From: Butyriboletus loyo | Taxonomy: Eukaryota; Basidiomycota; Agaricomycetes; Boletales; Boletaceae | NCBI GenBank assembly: GCA_038093515.1 | Contig: JBBPSI010000039.1 | Coordinates: 1-64,000, forward strand | Direction: 5' to 3' | DNA length: 64,000 nucleotides | In this document: positions 23,790 through 32,938 of the stretch, piece after piece | How positions within the stretch are numbered: position 1 is the first letter of the stretch | Layout of the letters: every line of letters begins with the position of its first letter | Notes under the pieces: model-generated | Database searches by the model: none | Seen by the model: only the letters and a program-made list of their open reading frames with translations | What the model was told of the DNA's origin: nothing | Program-made: the position numbers and the translations under genes

Positions 23790-25323
23790 GCGTGTCGGCG
23801 TGTGCTCGGCTGTGTTGGTAGCTGATGCAACGTCGCCGTGACACGTCCGCACTGGGATCTTTCGATTTTCTAACGCTTGTTCGTATCCGGTGGTTGCGGA
23901 TTGCCCGAGCGAGCCATCTCAACGTCTGACAAGGCCACACCGCGTGTGTATCAAGGCCGTAAGTCTTGTGTGAAGGTTGTCACTCGGGGAAGCGTATGCG
24001 GCGTGTCATACGAGTATCATGGGGACGCCTCTGCATAACTTGTAATTATAATGGACTTTTCTGTAGACTCGCGGTTTCGTTCCATGCTATACCACTTCGT
24101 TTTTTTTATCGGGGTGTGAGTGGGTGATTGCAGAAGAAAAGATGCTCGCGCTGCACCATGGACCGTAACGTCGTAGGCGAGTCACACAAAGGGGCAATAA
24201 CCGTCTTCGGACGCGTGCTCCGAGTATCACATATCACATCCGGGTGCGACAAACGTTTTGGGTGTTTGGGTGTTTGTGTTTCCCCCTCGTCCGACGTTTG
24301 TTTGACGTTTGACACCGAGTGACGTTTGACGAGTGAGTGACAAGGATCAAAAATAGATGGAACGATTAATGAAATTTTATCACAGGGGGTCAGGAACATT
24401 TTAGGCAGTCCCCATGTCCCCATGTCACCACGGCGTTAGCGTTGTTTGAGGCTTGAGCGAGCGGCGGCGGCGACGACGACGATTATTATTATTGTTGTTG
24501 TTGTTGTTGTTGTCGTAACAGGTCGTGTATCACGGATACAGATACTCGTGTCACATCATGTGGTACGCAAGCTCCAGAGTCCGTACTACTACCACTACGT
24601 CAGCCACTTATTGAAAGGCAGCCGAGTCTAAGACCAACGCCGAACACGCATCGTCCCGGTGCTACACGTCATCAACAAGCTATATCGTACCATCACATTC
24701 ATATCGTAGCACAGAGGAAACGGGAAACGATCGGTATCTCGATTCCTGAAGGCCCGACCGGGACCCCCCGTGCTCGTACGAACGACAACGACCAAGCGCG
24801 CGCGGCGTACGTTCGACACCGTATATGTATGATATGTGATATGTATGTAGCCATAAAAAAAAATGACGACAATCGGCGCGTCCCACGAAAAAACGATCGT
24901 ATGTTCTTGGCCAGGAACTGCCGTTCGAGGACTTCCCATCGACGATCTTTCTTTGCGAAAATTTGTGAAAACGAGGTTCGAACCGTCCTTTTCGATGGGT
25001 AACGCCGTTTTCTTTTCTTTTTTGAGAAACGTGACCCTCGCAACCTGAACGTTTGGGAGCGCTGACGCAGCAGCGCACGAGTCGCATGTACCACATGCTA
25101 ACTTACTTAGGCGAGGTTCTGAGTTGGTCTGCTAGCCAAGTGGCCCTACGCTGCTCGGATGACCTCGTCATCGAACCGAGCTCCGCCATTTTATGTGGTA
25201 CTACCAAAGTCAATTAAGATACGACGAGACATCAAACGAGCGAAGCAGGTATATATATATATGTAAGTGTGGGAGTATCTCTGTAGGTTCCAACTGCACG
25301 CGACCTGGAAGAAACGAATGAGT
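23790..25323. other. Intergenic stretch, 1.5 kb, with microsatellite
   Basis: No coding frame is supported. Frames of 131 and 138 codons on the minus strand at 24680-25096 are low-complexity and show no family or splice support. The region carries the 3' UTRs of two convergent genes, the compound trinucleotide tract at 24461-24513, a short TATATATATATAT run at 25251-25262 and A/T homopolymers. Confidence 0.5.
24461..24513 (+). repeat. Compound trinucleotide microsatellite
   Basis: Four successive trinucleotide phases run without interruption: GCG, then ACG, then ATT, then GTT (about eight copies). It lies in non-coding DNA between convergent genes and is probably length-variable. Confidence 0.9.
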
Positions 25324-26846
25324 CTACGCAAGCCCATTCTCCGCCTTGAACCACTACGACCCGACCCATCATCAGTGTGACGCCCAAGACACAGGCACAT
25401 GATGCGTACCTCGACCATTCGCAGTACACCCTCCTCGAGCCCCACCTCGGGCTCATACCCAAGTACCCGTCGTGCCTTTTCAATGTTGTGGTACCGCGTC
25501 GCACAACTATACCCCACCCGGTACCGTGTGAACCCTGCCTCCTTCCCAATCAACCACGCCCAGGTTTCCGCCAAATACCCCAATACCATCCCAAACGACC
25601 TCGGAATCACCCATGGTGTCTTTTGCGCCCTCTTCCGCCCTTCCTCCGTCGGCGGATCGAGGGCCAACCAGATGACCCGCATAAAGTCCCAAAAGTACAC
25701 CGGTTCGCCGTTGGTGATGAAAAAGACTTCACCGGCGACTTGAAGGGGATTGGTTGGAGCGACGTCAAGAGCATTGTCTGAGAATTGGTCGAAGCGATTT
25801 CGGACGATGATGTGGGTTGGTTTGGAGGGGTCGTGGGGTGCGTTGAAGGCAGTTTCGATGGCAGTGGCGTTGGGAGGAGGGGTAAGGTAAGGTCCGAGGG
25901 GACGGGCCTTACACGTAGGGACACGTCGGAAGCCAGTCGTAGCGGAAACGGGTGGCAATGCCTTGTAAAGGTACGAACGGAGGGCCGAGTCAACAAGCGT
26001 GGTATCCGAGGAGACAGAGCCGGTCGAGGCGCTATCCGAGGAGCTCAGATCTGCAAGTTTGTCGGCTGCGAGGAGGTGTGCTTGGGCGAGGTTACCGACG
26101 TAGGTGTAGTCAAAGAGGTTGTTGTTGTCTCCGACTTGAAAATGCGTCTGGCCACGCTGGTAGGCTTGGTAGAGACCCACCATCATTTGGCGATCTCCAG
26201 GACTGGAAACGAATAGTGTTTTATATATGAGTGCTCGATGGGATACGGGAGTGAAGCGAATACTTGCCCGAAGATACCAGCGGGCCGCAGTGCGACAGTC
26301 AAAAGGCCGCCTTTGCCGTTGGCCTCGAGGACGAGCGCCTCACCTTTGGCTTTAGAGTCGTTGTAAGCATCGAACGGTTTCTCGGGATAGGGTGCACGTT
26401 CGTCGAGGTTGACAACGTCTCTCCCGTCAAATGCGACACCTGCTGAGCTCGTGTAAACCAACTTTCGGACGCCGGCGGCGACAGCTGCGTTTATCACTGC
26501 CCGAGTGCCATCGACGTTAACTTTGTAGTAGATCGAGGAGTCTTTGGCACCATGTTGAGGCGAGGCGGTATGTATAATGCAAGTCGTGCCCGACTACGTG
26601 GATAGTTCGTCATTCACGCCCTCGTTACGGTAAAGTAGCACGAAACAAACTCGCCTTGCGAATAGCGTCGAGAACACTCTGTTCGCTGGTGATGTCGCCC
26701 GAATAGAAGGGCACGTCGTGGTGTCTTTGGACGACGTCGAAGACAGAGACGACGTCGCCGCGCGCAACGAGCTGTTCGACGATATGTCTACCGACGAAAC
26801 CGCTCCCACCAATGACGAGATAGGCGTCTTTGCGTTGGACCGACAT
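25324..26846 (-). CDS. erg26: Sterol-4-alpha-carboxylate 3-dehydrogenase (decarboxylating)
   Basis: Extended short-chain dehydrogenase of the C4-demethylation complex in ergosterol synthesis; it acts in the ER and oxidatively decarboxylates the 4-alpha-carboxysterol. The start at 26846 gives MSVQRKDAYLVIGGSGFVG, the N-terminal NAD-binding GGxGxxG motif, then DVPFYSGDITSEQSVLDAIR. After an intron at 26594-26654, which uses a GC donor, it continues SGTTCIIHTASPQHGAKDSS and VNVDGTRAVINAAVAAGVRK. The catalytic YxxxK is in FDAYNDSKAKGEALV. After the intron near 26200 it reads NLFDYTYVGNLAQAHLLAAD, then a Ser/Thr-rich insert, EVFFITNGEPVYFWDFMRVI and a hydrophobic GMVLGYLAETWAWLIG. A final short exon adds AENGLA, with TAG at 25324-25326. 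The in-frame upstream ATGs add no conserved sequence, so the start before VQRKDAYL is preferred. Confidence 0.93.
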
Positions 26847-27370
26847 TGTTTCTGGATGACTTGTCTCACCACTTTCATTTTGCATTTCTGTCGAGCACGT
26901 GGATTCGACATACGTGGTCAATTGACCCCTGTGGTGTTGAGGCCAACCACGAGCGCTAAAAACCACACGTAAGGACTTGCCTCACCACGGAGAAGTAATC
27001 AAACAACATGTTCTTTGAAGCTGATTATGGGCAGGAAAGATCGTGTCTACCATTGATTCTTAGTTGTATAGCACAAGTGCTGTCGATGTCCTCACAGAGA
27101 GGTAGCTCTGCCGACTCCCAAACAAATATGTCCTGGATGAATGTGTTGTAGATAGCAGACAAGCACCCGATGCGATCAAAGGGAGTCTTTGCAAGCTAAC
27201 CAGGAGCATAATCGACAAAAAAACCGGCCTGGCTGCTAAAATCTTTCCGGACGGCGTTGGAAGTACACTTTCGAACTCCGCGGCGCCGACTCTCAACATA
27301 CAACACATGCCGTCAGCATCTCGCTTGCCTTGCCACCGAGTGCGAGGCCGACCACCGTGGACCACGAATA
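26847..27370. promoter_or_regulatory. Divergent intergenic region, erg26 / arl8
   Basis: These 524 bp separate two outward-facing start codons and should contain both promoters. No motif was assigned. Confidence 0.45.
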
Positions 27371-28580
27371 ATGTCGTTCTTCTCCTCCGTTCTCCTTTGG
27401 TTCAGCAGGTGAGTGTCCACACATCCGATACCCAATTCTAGAGGGGTATACTGACGCGTATGCGGCGGCTAGCATCTTCTTTGCCAAATCGGCCGAGATT
27501 TCGGTGGTGGGATTACAGGTGCGTTTCATTGTGTATATGGAGACGAAGAAGCAGAAGCGACCGAACGTCCTGAATGTACGCAGGCATCAGGAAAGACGTC
27601 ATTTGTGAACGTCATAGGGTCCGGACAAGTTGCGTCTGTCGCTGTCGTCCACTATCCCCGATGTCGACTGACTTCATGATGACGAACGGCAGTGGACAGA
27701 GGATGTCGCGCCGACCGTCGCCTTCAACTATCGCAAAGTTCGCAAGGGCGCAATGACACTCAAGATTTGGGACGTCGCCGGTCAACCAAAATTCCGTTCC
27801 ATGTGGGAGAGGTATTGTAACGGTGTCGACGCAGTCGTGTACGTTCTCGTTCTCCAACTCTTCCGTTTCATCCTTTCTCGTTCTGGAAATCCAACTCTCT
27901 CATGGAAAGGCAAGCTCATCGTCGGTGAAGATTTGTCGTAGATTCTGCAGACGTGCGTGTCCGGGGTGCGACCGAAAACGAAAAAGTGATCGTTGGCTGA
28001 CGTTGCGAACGTGTAGAAAGATAAATTCCACACGGTTCGCTTCGAGCTTCACCAGTTACTCTCACAGCCCAGTCTCGCTGGCGTCCCATTACTCGTCGTG
28101 CGTATCCATCGTCCAGTTTTATCTCGCACCTTTCCCTTAGCAGTCACGCTGACTCTCCTTGACTGCCATACATCGTTCGATCATTCTAGCTTGGGAACAA
28201 AAATGACCTCCCGGACCATGCGACCGTAAAAGATCTCATCCGTGAGCTGTAAGCGCGCGTTTCGGGTTGTGGAACTTCCTGCATCGGCTCACTTTGCGCA
28301 TAGTCAACTAGACAAAATCCAGAACCGTCCTGTTTCGGTGAGTACTTCCAACTCTCCATGGGTGATCTTGGGGCTTACCCAATTTTGTTCATTCAGTGTT
28401 ATTCCGTACGCGAACCCATTTCGTTCGAATTAGATGTCACTCACCATCGTTCATCAGTGCTCGATGCGAAGCCAGCACAATCTGTGAGCTCTAGCGCAAT
28501 GTGGGTTGGTGGATGTGACTGACTCAACATACATATCCAGGGACATCGTGCTCCGCTGGTTGACAGAGCGCGGTCACTAA
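27371..28580 (+). CDS. arl8: ADP-ribosylation factor-like GTPase Arl8
   Basis: Small GTPase that in animals drives lysosome positioning and late-endosome fusion. The first exon (ATG 27371) encodes [12 protein letters not shown], without Gly2 and so not myristoylated, like other Arl8. Following exons give [15 protein letters not shown] + [12 protein letters not shown] (G1 split by an intron), [20 protein letters not shown] (switch I) and [20 protein letters not shown] (G3; DxAGQ rather than DxGGQ). These are followed by [25 protein letters not shown] + [10 protein letters not shown] (G4), LIREL and [10 protein letters not shown]. Three short final exons yield [12 protein letters not shown] and [15 protein letters not shown] is 28578-28580. 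All phases join correctly, giving a product of the usual size (about 185 residues). It is absent from budding yeast but common in filamentous fungi. Confidence 0.93.
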
Positions 28581-28801
28581 CATTTGCGACTTGGGGAACT
28601 CGACATCTTGCGTCCCGCAGTAGAATGCAGCCGTTCGATATATTTATATTTCCTGCGGTGGTCGCGTCACATCCTATTATTCTGTCTTGCCGCTCGTCTA
28701 TTCCCTCTACCTGTGCATTCGTAATCTATATATTTCCTCCCGCTGTAGCAAATTATTCCATGCATACAGGTAGAACGGCGCCCGAGGCTTGCAAAATATA
28801 T

Positions 28802-29971
28802 CTAGTCCTCTTCCATCCTATCCTCTTGTCCGCTGCCTCCTTGTCCTTCCCTCCTAGCTTGTTCCCCGATCGCCCTCAAAAACGCGCCAATCCCCGTGCC
28901 TGCGCTCTCTGGTAATCCAAGACCCCTGACAAACCCCCCCAACGCGCCTGTCCTGAGTGCCCTGTCGAGTTGAGCGACTGCCGTGCGGAACGGAGGTGAG
29001 TTTATCGTGCGCTGGAGACTTTCGGTGAGTTGGGCTGTTTGCTGAGGCGTCAACGGCGCGCTGCCAGAGGGTAGCAGGTCTGGAGGGAGGTGAGGGAAAA
29101 GGGAGGGCAGGAGTGCGGGATGGGAATTGAAGAGCGGGAGCATGTTGGAAGGTGTAAGGATGTCTGTCAGAGAGACTTCGTCGTCTGGACGTAGTGAGTC
29201 GAGGAGAAAGTGGTAAACAGAAGAAGGAACGGACCTGCATTGGGGCTGGCGCTGGCGCCCATGGAGGTAACGAGCGCTCGAAGACGCGCAAGCTGTTCGG
29301 GTGTCGTCCCTGGAGGGAGTGACGCGGGCGTGTTGCCAGATCTACAGAGAAAGCGAGTGAGATTACGTGAGCTGGGCAAGGACAGAGTGCGACATACGGC
29401 ACAGCGGGTGTCTGCGACGTAGATGCGCCCGGCGTCGACGTGGATGCCTGGGACTCAGCCGTCCTTGAGTCCCAGACAGGAATGATACTTGGATCGGCGA
29501 GCAATCTGTTGAGATTGTGTACGAACTCGTCGTCCCGACGAGACGATCCATCCTGAAAGGCCCGTCAGATCACTCGTCGCCTCCGCCATCACGCGCGCAT
29601 CGCTGGAAGCGGCATCACCTGCATCCAAAACTAGGTCCTCGTCAAGCATACATCGGATTAGGACCGGGACGAAGACGACTCACAAAGTGCCTCTGGTCCG
29701 AACTCTCGAACCGGAGGACATACGTTCTCCCACCCGGGGCCTGCGTCACCTTTTCGAATGTTGCATCGCCAGGGAAGAGGATCAAGTCTTCGCCGAGAGT
29801 CCCCGTCGCGTGTTCTTTCCACATGAAGTGCAAGAGACCATCGTCGTTGTTTGAGAGCACGATTGCGCCTTTGGTGGGGTTGGCGTCGACAAAGTTTGTC
29901 CCGGCGCGTCTAAAGGACCGTCCGGCTTTGAAGGCGAGGAGGGTTTGGCTGTCTGTGAGGGTGACGGACAT
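28802..29971 (-). CDS. rpn13: Proteasome ubiquitin receptor Rpn13/Adrm1
   Basis: Subunit of the 19S regulatory particle that binds ubiquitin chains through its N-terminal PRU domain, docks on Rpn2, and recruits the deubiquitinase Uch37 through its C-terminal DEUBAD domain. The start at 29971 gives MSVTLTDSQTLLAFKAGRSF. The PRU core follows: NPTKGAIVLSNNDDGLLHFM, DLILFPGDATFEKVTQAPGG and RTYVLRFESSDQRHF. A 12-nt microexon at 29619-29630 adds FWMQ, then DGSSRRDDEFVHNLNRLLAD. After a Ser/Thr-rich linker, later exons carry TPASLPPGTTPEQLARLRAL and the DEUBAD-like VSLTDILTPSNMLPLFNSHP and PQQTAQLTESLQRTINSPPF, ending GQEDRMEED with stop 28802-28804. Every inferred splice restores the conserved protein. 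The gene converges on arl8 across 221 bp. Confidence 0.95.
29619..29630 (-). other. 12-nt microexon of rpn13
   Basis: Reverse strand reads TTTTGGATGCAG, preceded by an acceptor (CCTAG) and followed by a donor (GTGATG). It encodes FWMQ, which is the conserved continuation of SSDQRHF in Rpn13. The flanking introns are about 53 nt (29631-29683) and 66 nt (29553-29618). Confidence 0.85.
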
Positions 29972-30644
29972 CAGTTGGTAAGTAGAAGATACAGACGATG
30001 GGCAGGACGCGTGTGTGCGTCGGAGTTTCAAACGACTTTGTTTGGAAACGTCACAGTTCAGGTGTAGGGCTTTACAAATAGTGAAGCGAAGAAGATGGCT
30101 ACCGTGGATAGCGAAAGGGAGAGAGATAACAACACCAACAATCTTGAAGTTACGATAAACTCACCAAGTAGTTACTACCGAGTATCTAAAATAACGAAAA
30201 ATCACGTTTCAGCTTCCATCGATTCTAGTTGTCGACGGTCCACGTTTCCAGTTGACAGGAAGCAAGGAAACGGCTTACAGCGAAGATCAGACTCATACAA
30301 CTGGAAGGAGCACACGTACAATCTGAATCAGGTTAGTTCGAGTGTGACTACTCAGACGATGTAATCGAGATACGCGAACATGAATAAATCTCATGAACGA
30401 TTGCAAAGTAGAGCGGGGCGGTATATGTTCATTGCCGATTAATTTCCGATTTTGGTTTTGCAGAGCGCAGAGCGCAATCAGTGTGTGCAATCTTACATAA
30501 TTTGATCACTGACGCTAATGGTACCCTGAGTCTATGAACCGTAGCTTTCACTGACCCACTCGGAACAGGCCTGGAAACGCTGTGCACGTCACTGTGTACA
30601 AATTATAATATAGCCTGCACGGATTTCAACTCTGTCGAACTTTT
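29972..30644. promoter_or_regulatory. Divergent intergenic region, rpn13 / F-box A
   Basis: These 673 bp separate outward-facing start codons. Short frames only, no recognisable gene; presumably two promoters. Confidence 0.45.
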
Positions 30645-32410
30645 ATGCCGTCTCCGAAGCGTCCCAAGGCAAATCAGACCCCCGCTGCCGAGTACCCAAC
30701 CACTGTGGTACATCGTTGCCTCTTTGTTTCCGAGATTCTACGTCACATCTTCGACTTCATCTGGATTTCGGACGAGGACCAGCGTAGAGGAGATGCAGAT
30801 GAAGACACAGATGACTCGGATGTGGACGTGCGTCAAAGCAATGACGGAAAGAAAACACTTGCATCGCTCGCCGGAACGTGTCGGTCGTTCAGTGGAGTAG
30901 CGTTGGATGCTCTTTGGCGGGTTCTCAACAGTCTTGACCCGTTGCTCACGATATGTCCAAAGCCCAAGGTTCGCCGTTTCTTTACCGTATTTGTGTCGAC
31001 TAAAGTCCGGTCGGTCTGATTCCCCAGGCTTCCATGGATGAGACAGATTGGTCGCCATTCCGCAAGTACGCAGAACGCGTACGGTCTATCCAGATACGGG
31101 GGCGCGAGACGCAAGTGCCTGCTTCGGTAAAACAAACATTCACCGCTTCCCTCGAACGCTATCCTAGCGATCGCCCTCTCATCTTTCCCAACCTTACCGA
31201 GTTCGACTGGAGAGAGACTACATTTTTGAGTTCCGATGATTCCGGCGTTCCACTGTTTGAATATTTTGCAGGTCCTGCAGTGACTACCATTGCGCTCTCC
31301 TTCATCCGTCCGCAGGTCCCCCTTACTTCTGAATTAGCCATACTCTCAGATCTACCCAATCTCTGTCCAAACGTCACTTCATTTACCGTTTTCTTCAGCT
31401 GTGCGTCGAGTTATAATCCTTCTCGACAAGTAGGCCAAATGGCAAGTCGATGGAAGAAACTTCGAAGCCTACGATCATGCGCCATTCCACAATCTGACAT
31501 GGACAAACTCGCTTCTCAACGTACCCTTGAAACACTCGGGATCGAAATTACCACCTCCTCACCAGTATATACGGGAAGGGTCCCGGACACGGTTCAGGAA
31601 CTGTTACTCAGCCCACGGAACACTGCCCTCTGCATGCGCTATCTGCAGAATGTCCACGGAAGCCCTACCATTTGCCGTCTCTTTGTCGGCATGAACCATG
31701 TCAACGAAGCGGGGATCGAAGCGTTGTTCCAACTTCTCCCCCACCATCTCGACACATCTCGTTTAGAACGTCTCACAATTCAACCCAGGTCTGTCTTCGT
31801 TAGAACAAGCTTGTCGGAGACACCAAAGCTCAGGGCACCCCTCATTCATGTGCTCACCCAATTTACGTTGTTACGCGAGCTGGACGTGGACGCGTTTTGT
31901 ACGTCGCAGTTGGACGACGCCGAGTACGCGCGGATGGCAAAGTCGTTGCCACATTTGCGCCACTTGAAGATTGGCACAGCAAAGCTGTCAGCGCTGTCGG
32001 CAGTGATCAGACCCTGTCCAGCGGCCACCGTGGTCGCGGTGATCACGGTGGTGGCACATTGTCCGCATTTGGAGACACTGTGTATTCCGTTCGATGGGAC
32101 GGTTTCGCCGTCGCTCACACAATCGGCTTTTGATTCTGGCGAGGTGCGTCAGGAATTGCTGGGAGACCACGAACGCGAGAGATCGAGTACAGCGACGTCC
32201 TTGAGAGCGGTAGTGGTCGAGGGACGGGGTATGCCAAACAAACGTATCATAAAGCTGCACGTCGGGCATTCACCTATTGCAGATGCCACCGTGAGCGTCT
32301 TGGCGTCGTGTCTAAAGTCGCTGATGCCCGGTCTGAAGCAAATTCAGCATCACAGCCTGGACGAGAGATGGGATACGGTTCAGAATATATTGACGAGTCG
32401 GAGTCGGTGA
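30645..32410 (+). CDS. F-box/leucine-rich-repeat-like protein A
   Basis: Probable substrate receptor of an SCF ubiquitin ligase or a related lineage-expanded F-box-like protein. The start ATG 30645 gives MPSPKRPKANQ, then an F-box-like segment (HRCLFVSEILRHIFDFI) interrupted by an acidic loop (DEDTDDSDVD), then KKTLASLAGTCRSFSGVALD and ALWRVLNSLDPLL. One intron (about 30971-31028) joins PK to ASMDETDWSPFRKYAERV. The rest is a horseshoe-like series of Leu-rich segments such as FPNLTEFDWRE, AILSDLPNLCPNVTSFTVFF, TRLERLTI-like stretches and LPHLRHLKIGTAKLSAL, ending with a TGA at 32408-32410. It is clearly paralogous to the gene at 52682-54226, with the same exon arrangement. Target and function are unknown. 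Confidence 0.85.
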
Positions 32411-32796
32411 GGGTCGTTCTCGGTCGTTCGTTCCCTTGTTCGGCGTTCTCGGGCTATAAGGTGTAGATATTCGTAGCGGCTAGAATGGGATACATTTATT
32501 GACATGGCAAAGGTGCTGCCGTCGACCATGGTATCTACCATGACTAGAACTTGAGGTGGACGGGGGAGGTTGTATTCCTCGGTCCGTTTTGAGCTCTCTG
32601 GTACTGTCCGGAGCCAAGTAAGTGACGGGAAGTCACCCGCAAGGTCGATAGCCTGTTACTATTGAATCACTAACATACACCTTCATCGTTCCCCAAACAA
32701 TGTCATTCCTGACGCATATGAGGGCCCGTCATTGTTCAAAGCTTCAATGGTAATATACATATACACATACATACATGTCGCGAACACAACCGAAAC

Positions 32797-32832
32797 GAAA
32801 AAAAAAAAATATCAATATCAATATCAATATCC
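32797..32832 (+). repeat. Poly-A plus ATCAAT hexamer repeat
   Basis: A homopolymeric A run is followed by about four copies of ATCAAT, within the probable 3' UTR of the kinase-like gene. Confidence 0.8.
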
Positions 32833-32904
32833 AAGAAACGAGCACGTCCTATCTTCCTACCACCAGCCCATCGAAACCCTCGCGTGCAAAACGGTTCACA
32901 TCTT

Positions 32905-32934
32905 GTGCCGTGCCGTGCCGTGCCGTGCCGTGCC
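32905..32934 (+). repeat. GTGCC pentanucleotide repeat (6 copies)
   Basis: Six perfect tandem copies of GTGCC end four bases before the stop codon of the minus-strand kinase-like gene, so they lie just inside its 3' UTR. Confidence 0.9.
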
Positions 32935-32938
32935 ATCC

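Larger units (their letters stand above)
32411..32938. other. Convergent intergenic region with simple repeats
   Basis: 528 bp between convergent stops. It holds ATACAC/ATACAT repeats (about 32750-32776), a 12-13 nt A run followed by (ATCAAT)n at about 32797-32832, and a GTGCC pentamer array at 32905-32934. No gene. Confidence 0.6.

Noticed and set aside
23206..23940. 244-codon minus-strand frame
   Set aside because: It overlaps the 3' exons and tail of the DUF6534-like gene and is Arg/Ser/Cys-rich noise without a recognisable fold.
24628..25096. Overlapping minus-strand frames of 131-138 codons
   Set aside because: Low-complexity Lys/Arg- and Ser-rich sequence, mutually overlapping, with no splice or family support.
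25040..25190. Possible tRNA-like sequence (GGTTCGATGACGAGG on the minus strand)
   Set aside because: No consistent acceptor, D and anticodon stems could be paired.
32905..32934. Short direct repeats considered as a CRISPR array
   Set aside because: They are contiguous pentamers without spacers in a eukaryotic genome; a microsatellite.
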